Of a stretch of 5,071 nucleotides of DNA, positions 1 through 5,071 are shown in pieces (within the stretch, counting starts at the first letter, position 1; each line of letters starts with the position of its first letter). A model generated the notes under the pieces. That model was not told where the DNA came from, did not search any database, and worked only from the letters and a program-made list of their open reading frames with translations. The position numbers and the translations under genes were made by a program. This DNA is from Bacteroidota bacterium (lineage in GTDB: Bacteria > Bacteroidota > Bacteroidia > NS11-12g > UBA955): assembly GCA_009918425.1 (NCBI GenBank), contig RGEC01000158.1:1-5071 (forward strand), given 5' to 3'.

Positions 1-546
1 GTCACGGCCTATTACGGGATCCAATTTGCCGGTACGGGCCATATCGTTCAGGTTTATGGCGTATTTCTTCAGTGCATTAAATTGATTCTCGGCGGTTTCG
101 CTGCTTACTTTTTGTCCACCCCTCAGTTCCTTGATGGCTTTCATCAGTTCATTACGTTTCAAACCTGCGTCTTTCAAGATATTCGCAGCCGTGTCTTTGC
201 AATCCAGCATGCCCACCAATATGTGTTCGTTGGTAATGTATTCATCGCCCATTTCGGCCATGGCTTTTTCTGCCAGTGAAACAGCTTTGGTAGTATCCTG
301 TGAAATATAAACCTGTCCGCCTTCAACTTTGGGCAATGCAGATAATGCAGCGTTGTTTGCTTCCTCTATGCGTTTTGCATTCACGCCGGTTTTGCCGGCA
401 ATAAATTGCCACATTTCCCCATCTTCAGAAATAATGGCTTTTAGCAGGTGCACATTTTCAATGCGCTGTTGACCGGCACCAATTACCAGTTGCTGAGCCC
501 TGGAAATGCTCTCCTGTGCTTTTATGGTGAAGTTTTGCAAATTCAT
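1..546 (-). CDS. clpB: ATP-dependent disaggregase ClpB, N-terminal part (runs off the left edge)
   Basis: ClpB is a cytosolic AAA+ hexamer that, with DnaK/DnaJ/GrpE, pulls proteins out of aggregates after heat or other stress. Only the first 182 residues are present. The protein begins MNLQNFTIKAQESISRAQQL, as ClpB proteins do. Residues 1 to about 145 form the double-repeat Clp N domain, with the second repeat visible around EYITNEHILVGML. Near residues 161-182 comes KYAINLNDMARTGKLDPVIG followed by RD, the conserved lead-in to the first nucleotide-binding domain; the Walker A motif lies beyond the edge. The ATG at 544-546 is the only sensible start, because the same frame has a stop at 577-579 and no start codon between. 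No Shine-Dalgarno sequence precedes it. No CIRCE-type element is visible upstream, so how heat control works here is not shown. ClpA/ClpC are less likely, as the N-terminal and linker wording is of ClpB type. Confidence 0.95.
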   Translation of the reverse strand, partial: MNLQNFTIKAQESISRAQQLVIGAGQQRIENVHLLKAIISEDGEMWQFIAGKTGVNAKRIEEANNAALSALPKVEGGQVYISQDTTKAVSLAEKAMAEMGDEYITNEHILVGMLDCKDTAANILKDAGLKRNELMKAIKELRGGQKVSSETAENQFNALKKYAINLNDMARTGKLDPVIGRD

Positions 547-629
547 ACCAAACCAGAGGCAAATTCTTTTCCATTCTCATCAAAAAGTAATGTTGTCAGC
601 CATGATTTACCGCAGGCATGTTTTTTCGG

Positions 630-650
630 TCAAAAAGTCCTGGTTTTTGA
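630..650. repeat. Perfect inverted repeat in the clpB/RRM divergent promoter region
   Basis: TCAAAAA (630-636) and TTTTTGA (644-650) are exact reverse complements separated by 7 bases (gtcctgg). A second pair, TTTCGGT (624-630) and ACCGAAA (661-667), lies around it; the two left arms share one base, and 10 unpaired bases separate the right arms. A near copy of the right arm, CCTGTTTTTG, recurs at 692-701. The repeat sits 84 bases upstream of the clpB start and about 140 upstream of the RRM gene. It could be a regulator's operator or an RNA hairpin in a clpB leader. The stem is AT-rich and may be chance. Confidence 0.35.
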
Positions 651-765
651 AAATCCCGGCACCGAAACATGAAAAATTGTCATCATTAAGACCTGTTTTT
701 GTCGCGTTGTGGTCGATTTTTACATAAAAAATGAAAAAATATTAGGTTTTTTAAAATTTATACCA

Positions 766-773
766 CACCTTTG
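766..773 (+). promoter_or_regulatory. Possible Bacteroidota-type -7 box for the RRM gene
   Basis: CACCTTTG differs from the Bacteroidota -7 consensus TAnnTTTG only in its first base. A poor match to the -33 TTTG element (TTAG, 742-745) lies 20 bases upstream. Transcription would then start about 10-15 bases before the ATG at 793. The whole stretch 721-792 is very AT-rich, and the leader just before the ATG (aaatagatattt) has no Shine-Dalgarno sequence, as is common in this phylum. The match is weak and the true start could lie further upstream. Confidence 0.25.
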
Positions 774-792
774 GTCACTTAAATAGATATTT

Positions 793-1056
793 ATGAACCT
801 GTACATTGGAAATCTGAGCTATGCAACCAAAGACAACGATCTTAAGGCATTGTTCGAAGAAATCGGGGAAGTATCCTCGGCAAAAATTATTATGGATCGT
901 ATTTCAGGCCGCAGCAAAGGTTTTGGTTTTGTAGAAATGCCAAACGATGACGAAGCCAGAAAAGCGATTGAAAACCTCAACGGCTATTCTTTCAACAACC
1001 GTGAAATTACCGTTAGCGAAGCCCGCCCAAGACCTGAGGGTGGTGACAGACGCTAA
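793..1056 (+). CDS. Small single-RRM RNA-binding protein
   Basis: This is an 87-residue cytosolic protein made almost entirely of one RNA recognition motif. RNP2 is LYIGNL (residues 3-8) and RNP1 is KGFGFVEM (42-49), each with the aromatic residues that stack on RNA bases (Tyr4, Phe44, Phe46). The last beta strand is REITVSEA. It resembles the RbpA-like RRM proteins of cyanobacteria and Bacteroidota, which bind single-stranded RNA and in cyanobacteria are often cold-induced; the targets here are unknown. Relatives often carry a glycine/arginine-rich tail, but this one ends in a short basic tail, RPRPEGGDRR, with only two adjacent glycines. The ATG at 793 puts the first RRM strand at residue 2, as is usual. 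The gene stands alone on its strand, is divergent from clpB and is followed 22 bases later by a strong terminator, so it is probably monocistronic. Confidence 0.93.
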   Translation: MNLYIGNLSYATKDNDLKALFEEIGEVSSAKIIMDRISGRSKGFGFVEMPNDDEARKAIENLNGYSFNNREITVSEARPRPEGGDRR

Positions 1057-1078
1057 ACCATAATATTTGTCATTAACG

Positions 1079-1105
1079 AAAAATCCCGCCCGGCGGGATT
1101 TTTTT
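1079..1105. terminator. Bidirectional rho-independent terminator
   Basis: The stem AAAAATCCCG (1079-1088) pairs perfectly with CGGGATTTTT (1094-1103) around the loop cccgg. On the plus strand a run of seven T (1099-1105) follows the GC core, which would end the RRM transcript. On the minus strand five T (complement of 1079-1083) follow the core, which would end the purB-transglycosylase transcript. The right end overlaps the first two plus-strand bases (1104-1105) of the transglycosylase stop codon, so the convergent genes share one compact terminator. Confidence 0.9.
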
Positions 1106-3125
1106 ATTGCCCTAAATCAAGCAGTTCTTCATTTTCTTCTCTATAGACAGTGTCAATCTGTTTTGGTCGCCTGATTCCCCGCGCTGCCGGACCGGTAATT
1201 TTAACGTTAAAACTGCCGGAATCTGCCGCTGAAATATCTCCGCGTTTAATCATATTGTTGCGAATGGCCACAAAATTCCAGTTCTTCTGTGATACATACC
1301 CCGCACTGTCTACAAAAAAAGCATAGCTTTTGGGATTGGGAACAATACTGGCCAGAAATGCACATTCCAATGGCTCAAGCGCTGAGGTTGGTTTGGCAAA
1401 ATAAAATTGCGATGCTTCCCCAATGCCAAACACACCGGGGCCCCATTCAATAATATTCAGGTAAACTTCCAGCATCCTGGATTTACTGGTTAAACGTTGC
1501 CCCTCTATCAGCCATACAATCAGAATCTCCTCGGCTTTTCTTGCCAGTGTTTTCTTTCGGCTAAGGAAAACATTTTTCACCAGCTGCATTGAAATTGTAC
1601 TTCCGCCTCTTGCAAAACGTTTACGCACATAATTCTGGGCAATGCTTTGTCTGATGGCTTCAGCGTAAAATCCATTGTGACTGAAAAATGCCGGGTCTTC
1701 ACCTGTCATTACCGCCTTCTGTATCATATCCGGTATCTGTGAGATAGGTGTGAAGCTGGAATTAGACGGTCCAACTATAAAACTGCGAACAGCCTTACCG
1801 TGGTCATAGAAAGTATGCCTGAATTCTCCATTCATTTTCCTAAGGTTGGTTTCACCCATCTCAAGGATTTTAAAATCATAGGGTTTTAACTCACTTGAAA
1901 ATTTACAATCATAGGGTTTTTTATCATCCAAATGAACTGCCATCCGGTATTCTAATTCTCCGGAAACCTTTATCCCAATTAAATTTTGGAACATGCCCTG
2001 TGGTAAGGACGCGAAAAAGTCAGTGGCTTTTATTTTCTCTGCCCTGAATTTCAGGTCATACATCTTGTGTTTACCTAAATCAGCCTTTGCATACAGAAAG
2101 GTGCTGATTTTATTGAGCTTCAGGTTGCTGCTGCTGTCTATTTCAATAAAGTCTTTGCCGAGTCTTGCAACCAACGTACCTGCACATTCCTGAATTACAA
2201 CATTGGTATCAGATATTCTTTTGTGCTTAACGGAAATACCATTAACGTAACCTTGAGCTTTAATCTCTAAAACTCCTCCCGACATTTCAAAGTTTTCCAG
2301 CCTGAAATCGGCTTTTCTGAATTCGGTGCTCAACCCAAATCGTCTATTCAGGAAGGGGAGTTCATTGCCAACCTGTTTCTCCGGTTCTATGACCAGAGAT
2401 CCGGTAATATCACTTCTGTCCAGTTCCCCGGATATTTTAAAGCTGTATGCTTTGTCCTGTTCTTTAATACCGATAGACCCGATCAGATCATTGCCTGCAT
2501 ATTTAAGATTGGTTACCATTATTTCAATTTCATTGCCGGTGTCGCGATAAGAGGCAGAAACATTTTGCATTTGTATGGTGCCGGGTACTTTTGCCAATCC
2601 ACGTTTTATCAGGTTGAAAATCTGTTGCACTAGCGGGTCTTTCGACTTTTTTGCGCGCTCATTTTTTTCCATCAATCCGCAATAATTGCATCCCGTTTCA
2701 TTATTGACTGCAGTGATGCTAGTGTTTATTAATTTTATTCCTCCAATGCTTGGGCCATTCCACAGGCTTTTCCATATATCTACGGAAACCGAAAGTTTTT
2801 CGGCGAAAAACAGTGTACTGCCTGCACGATGCAAATGCAGACTGTCAAAACCCACGGTAAATATGCCCGAAAATGATTTATCAGTACAGGTGAGCGTGTA
2901 GCCTTTTTTACCGGTTTTGTCAACGGCTTTTTCCCAGGCCATTTGCAAAATCTGGTTTCGGAAGGAAAACCATAGTATCATCACCAGCAGCAAGGCTGAA
3001 CCAATAGCATAAGCCGTTATTCTGAGCCGTTTTTTTACCAACGGTCTAGAGAAAAAGGCCAAAAGCTTACTGAGAACTGCTGCTAATGCCCGTGTAATTG
3101 AACGGAGATATGGATTTGAGCTCAT
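1104..3125 (-). CDS. Membrane-anchored peptidoglycan glycosyltransferase (GT51) with AsmA-like middle region
   Basis: This 673-residue protein should polymerise lipid II into glycan strands on the outer face of the inner membrane. One membrane segment lies at about 36-54, after a basic stretch (VKKRLR). Residues about 75-440 are rich in beta strands and resemble AsmA-like proteins (for example SVDIWKSLWNG at 114-124 and the strands near 280-292). The GT51 domain spans about 455-605 with all hallmark motifs: GEDPAFFSHNG (475-485, catalytic Glu476), GGSTISMQLVKN (507-518), RKAEE (529-533, second acidic residue Glu533), EVYLN (553-557) and PNPKSY (596-601). There is no transpeptidase domain, so it is monofunctional like MtgA but far longer than the roughly 240 residues of that enzyme. 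The ATG at 3125 lies inside purB, giving a 59-base overlap. A TTG at 3039-3041 (residue 29) would avoid the overlap and still keep the basic stretch and membrane segment. The gene is probably co-transcribed with purB. The GT51 call is firm; the role of the middle region is inferred. Confidence 0.92.
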   Translation of the reverse strand: MSSNPYLRSITRALAAVLSKLLAFFSRPLVKKRLRITAYAIGSALLLVMILWFSFRNQILQMAWEKAVDKTGKKGYTLTCTDKSFSGIFTVGFDSLHLHRAGSTLFFAEKLSVSVDIWKSLWNGPSIGGIKLINTSITAVNNETGCNYCGLMEKNERAKKSKDPLVQQIFNLIKRGLAKVPGTIQMQNVSASYRDTGNEIEIMVTNLKYAGNDLIGSIGIKEQDKAYSFKISGELDRSDITGSLVIEPEKQVGNELPFLNRRFGLSTEFRKADFRLENFEMSGGVLEIKAQGYVNGISVKHKRISDTNVVIQECAGTLVARLGKDFIEIDSSSNLKLNKISTFLYAKADLGKHKMYDLKFRAEKIKATDFFASLPQGMFQNLIGIKVSGELEYRMAVHLDDKKPYDCKFSSELKPYDFKILEMGETNLRKMNGEFRHTFYDHGKAVRSFIVGPSNSSFTPISQIPDMIQKAVMTGEDPAFFSHNGFYAEAIRQSIAQNYVRKRFARGGSTISMQLVKNVFLSRKKTLARKAEEILIVWLIEGQRLTSKSRMLEVYLNIIEWGPGVFGIGEASQFYFAKPTSALEPLECAFLASIVPNPKSYAFFVDSAGYVSQKNWNFVAIRNNMIKRGDISAADSGSFNVKITGPAARGIRRPKQIDTVYREENEELLDLGQ

Positions 3126-4428
3126 GCTTTATGGAATCGGAGACATCCAGTGTATCGATAAATAGGGCAAATGAATCCCGGTTCATTTTGGTATTGGTGC
3201 GGGTAAGTTCTTTTAAGGCTTCGTAGGGATTGGGGTAGTTTTCCCTGCGCAAAATGGTTTGAATAGCCTCGGCAATGACGGCCCAGTTGTTTTCGAGGTC
3301 ATTCTGAATGGCGGTTTCATTCAGCAACAGTTTATCCAGCCCTTTCATCAGGCTTTTCAGCGCAATGAGCGTGTGGGCAAAAGGTACACCGATGTTGCGC
3401 AGCACGGTACTGTCCGTGAGGTCGCGCTGCAGGCGGCTGATGGGCAGTTTGGCTGCCAGGTGTTCAAAAATGGCATTGGCGATACCCAGGTTGCCTTCCG
3501 CATTTTCAAAATCAATGGGATTGACTTTGTGGGGCATGGCGCTGCTGCCTACTTCGCCTTCTTTAATCTTTTGCCTGAAATACTCCATGCTGATGTAGTT
3601 CCACATGTCGCGGCACAGGTCAATAAGAATGTTGTTGATGCGTTTGAAGGTATCGCACTGTGCAGCCAAATGGTCGTAATGCTCAATTTGCGTGGTGGTC
3701 TGACTGCGGTTTAATCCCAGCTTGTTGTTTACAAAACTGTTGGCAAAACCAACCCAGTCTATTTGGGGATAGGCTACATGGTGGGCATTGAAATTGCCGG
3801 TGGCCCCACCGAATTTGGCCGCATTGGGAATGTTGCTTAACAGGGCAAGCTGATTTTCCAGTCTTTCCGCAAAAACCTTGATTTCCTTGCCCAGGCGGGT
3901 AGGAGAGGCGGGTTGCCCGTGGGTTCTGGCAAGCATGGGTATGTGCTGCCAGGCGGCGGCCATCTCAGCCAGTTTATTGATGGCTACATGAAGTTGTGGC
4001 AGTATGCAGTTTTCCAGCGACTCCTTGATACTCAGGGGAACGGCTGTGTTGTTTATGTCCTGGCTGGTGAGGCCAAAGTGCACCCATTCGCGGTATGCCG
4101 AAAGCCCCATTTCATCCAGCTTTTCTTTTACCACGTATTCCACGGCTTTGACATCGTGATTGGTAGTTTTTTCAATTTCCTTAACCCTATGAATGGCTGC
4201 CTCAGGAATATGATGGCTCCATCGGCTCAGCGCATCCGCGTGGGTGAGCAGTTCGGCAAAATCTACATTGGGAACGGGCAATTCTGCCAAAGCTATGAGG
4301 TAGGCCACTTCTACCCGTATTCGATAGGCGATGAGGCCGCTTTCAGAAAAATAGCCCGCCAGTTCTTTGGTAGCGTTGTGGTATCGGCCGTCTGCCGGCC
4401 CAATGGCTGTGAGTGGGGTTAATTCCAT
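3067..4428 (-). CDS. purB: Adenylosuccinate lyase PurB
   Basis: PurB is a cytosolic homotetramer that releases fumarate in two steps: from SAICAR in de novo purine synthesis and from adenylosuccinate on the way to AMP. At 453 residues it matches the long, E. coli-type form (456 residues). Visible family motifs are LTAIGPADGRY (6-16), the substrate-binding TSQDINNTA (121-129), ARTHGQPASPT (167-177) with catalytic His170, GATGNFNAH (208-216) and the superfamily signature loop GSSAMPHKVNP (294-304) holding the catalytic serine. The C-terminus has the usual NYTG (444-447) close to its end, so the frame is intact. The ATG at 4426-4428 gives the standard PurB N-terminus (MELTPLTAIG). Its last 59 bases overlap the annotated start of the transglycosylase gene on the same strand. 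A promoter box lies 12 bases upstream. No PurR-like operator or purine riboswitch is visible in the very short leader. Confidence 0.97.
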   Translation of the reverse strand: MELTPLTAIGPADGRYHNATKELAGYFSESGLIAYRIRVEVAYLIALAELPVPNVDFAELLTHADALSRWSHHIPEAAIHRVKEIEKTTNHDVKAVEYVVKEKLDEMGLSAYREWVHFGLTSQDINNTAVPLSIKESLENCILPQLHVAINKLAEMAAAWQHIPMLARTHGQPASPTRLGKEIKVFAERLENQLALLSNIPNAAKFGGATGNFNAHHVAYPQIDWVGFANSFVNNKLGLNRSQTTTQIEHYDHLAAQCDTFKRINNILIDLCRDMWNYISMEYFRQKIKEGEVGSSAMPHKVNPIDFENAEGNLGIANAIFEHLAAKLPISRLQRDLTDSTVLRNIGVPFAHTLIALKSLMKGLDKLLLNETAIQNDLENNWAVIAEAIQTILRRENYPNPYEALKELTRTNTKMNRDSFALFIDTLDVSDSIKHELKSISPFNYTGISSSSQ

Positions 4429-4440
4429 GGTATGGCCTCA

Positions 4441-4448
4441 CAAAGTTA
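4441..4448 (-). promoter_or_regulatory. Bacteroidota-type -7 promoter box for purB
   Basis: Read on the minus strand the sequence is TAACTTTG, a full match to TAnnTTTG, the -7 element recognised by the Bacteroidota primary sigma factor. It ends 12 bases before the purB ATG, so the leader would be only about 8-10 bases with no Shine-Dalgarno sequence. I see no convincing -33 TTTG; the upstream stretch is instead C-rich on this strand (4459-4470). The rest of 4449-4642 holds no gene, tRNA or strong hairpin terminator that I can find. Confidence 0.55.
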
Positions 4449-4642
4449 CGAAAAATAGGTGGGAGGGGGATTTTAATATTCTAGGATGGAACTTTTATGA
4501 TGGTTTGTAGCTGTCTGAAGGAAGGATTATTGCCACTACACTATCATTGTGAGAACTTAACATACACTTTGTACCTATATGTCTTCGTCGCACGGAACCC
4601 TTTCTATCGCACACCCCTGTAATATTGTTCCCTAACGGTCTG

Positions 4643-5071
4643 TTATTTTAGTTCAACATGTACGTGGTCGTCATGTCTGACAGCTTTGCATCCATGAAAT
4701 CTGATTTTGTCTGAAGTTAATTTTAAACGTGTTTTTAAATGAGGCTCAATAAAAATTTTACCAATAGTCGGCTGGGTTGCAAAAAGGTATACTAACGATC
4801 TTGTTCTGTCGCTGTCAAATGTGAAGTCCTGTTTGTTGTCTTGCGATATAACTTTGGACATGAAACTATATTGCCAATACCCTTCCTTCTCGCATGATTC
4901 AGGCCAATTTATTTCGTTTGGACGAGGCTCTTCGCAAATGCCGTAACCAATAAATGATGGACATTCATTTGTTGGATCGCCCGTTTTAGCGTTACGATAG
5001 CAAAATGAAAGGTCAAGTTTTTTACCGTCATCGTGGCTACGGTGAGGAATTAGTGGAAACTCGTTTATGAA
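4643..5071 (-). CDS. MepA-like zinc peptidase of the LAS superfamily, C-terminal part (runs off the right edge)
   Basis: The open frame continues without a stop from the TAA at 4643-4645 to the window edge, giving 142 residues of a longer protein. The zinc-site pattern of LAS peptidases (M15/M74, including penicillin-insensitive murein endopeptidase MepA) is present. IPHRSHDDGKKLDLSF (residues 8-23 of the fragment) holds His13 and Asp20 with the H-x6-D spacing of MepA, and DDHVHVELK near the end holds the HxH pair (His136, His138), like DHFHVRL in MepA. MepA cuts peptide cross-links in peptidoglycan, so a wall or peptide-cleaving role outside the cytoplasm is likely, but the substrate is not shown. 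The segment between the motifs has Cys at 24, 37, 46, 60 and 128, which would fit disulfides in an exported protein. The signal peptide would lie beyond the edge. A methionine codon at 4861 is internal: starting there would remove the His/Asp motif. No clear terminator follows the stop. I recall similar hypothetical proteins in Bacteroidota but cannot name a symbol. Confidence 0.75.
   Translation of the reverse strand, partial: FINEFPLIPHRSHDDGKKLDLSFCYRNAKTGDPTNECPSFIGYGICEEPRPNEINWPESCEKEGYWQYSFMSKVISQDNKQDFTFDSDRTRSLVYLFATQPTIGKIFIEPHLKTRLKLTSDKIRFHGCKAVRHDDHVHVELK

Noticed and set aside
82..279. Plus-strand open frame of 65 codons inside clpB
   Set aside because: It lies antisense to the Clp N domain of ClpB and has no independent support.
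580..603. Seven-codon minus-strand frame (MADNITF) upstream of clpB, considered as a leader peptide
   Set aside because: It has no Shine-Dalgarno sequence, no regulatory codon run and no attenuator hairpin beside it, so it is probably chance.
448..727. Two overlapping plus-strand open frames (448-672 and 506-727)
   Set aside because: They overlap the clpB start and the divergent promoter region in different frames. Neither translation resembles a known protein, and an AT-rich spacer explains them.
1993..2901. Plus-strand open frames of 66-74 codons opposite the transglycosylase gene
   Set aside because: They are antisense shadows of the beta-rich AsmA-like region without motifs or expression signals.
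3259..3714. Plus-strand open frame of 151 codons opposite purB
   Set aside because: It is a mirror of the PurB catalytic region, with no family motif, no promoter and no plausible separate role.
3913..4422. Plus-strand open frame of 169 codons opposite purB
   Set aside because: It is antisense to the well-conserved purB and its translation shows no recognisable domain. Long antisense frames are common opposite GC-rich coding sequence.
4555..4636. Possible integron attC site: ACTTAAC (4555-4561) and CCCTAAC (4630-4636) near the stop of the peptidase gene
   Set aside because: Both core-like heptamers point the same way instead of being inverted, one misses the consensus purine, and no long imperfect palindrome joins them.
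4643..4861. A free-standing 72-residue protein starting at 4861
   Set aside because: The frame is open all the way to the window edge, and the zinc-binding His/Asp motif lies upstream of this methionine.

Overview
The window looks like chromosomal DNA of a member of the Bacteroidota, possibly a Chitinophagia/Sphingobacteriia-like lineage (the class is a guess). The reasons are a TAnnTTTG-type promoter box in front of purB, start codons without a Shine-Dalgarno sequence, a small stand-alone RRM protein, and a GT51 transglycosylase fused to an AsmA-like region, an arrangement I recall from this phylum. No tRNA, rRNA, CRISPR array, insertion sequence or phage gene is visible.

Layout from left to right. 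(1) 1-546, minus strand: the first 182 residues of the disaggregase ClpB, running off the left edge. (2) 547-792: a divergent intergenic region that must hold the promoters of clpB and the next gene, and that contains a perfect inverted repeat at 630-650. (3) 793-1056, plus strand: an 87-residue RRM RNA-binding protein. (4) 1079-1105: a strong hairpin with T-runs on both sides, so it can terminate transcription arriving from either direction. (5) 1104-3125, minus strand: a 673-residue membrane-anchored protein with an AsmA-like middle and a C-terminal peptidoglycan glycosyltransferase domain. (6) 3067-4428, minus strand: purB, adenylosuccinate lyase, whose 3' end overlaps the annotated start of gene 5. 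(7) 4429-4642: intergenic, with a good purB promoter box and otherwise nothing I can assign. (8) 4643-5071, minus strand: the C-terminal 142 residues of a MepA-like zinc peptidase of the LAS superfamily, running off the right edge.

How the genes fit together: purB and the transglycosylase gene are probably co-transcribed from the box at 4441-4448 and end at the hairpin near 1090. The linkage joins purine synthesis to wall synthesis and need not be functional. Two of the five genes act on peptidoglycan: one polymerises glycan strands and the other probably cuts cross-links. clpB and the RRM gene are divergent and both belong to families often tied to temperature stress, so shared control from 547-792 is possible but unproven. 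Most of the window is ordinary core-genome content. The items most worth a second look are the AsmA-GT51 fusion, its uncertain start, and the cysteine-containing peptidase cut by the right edge.
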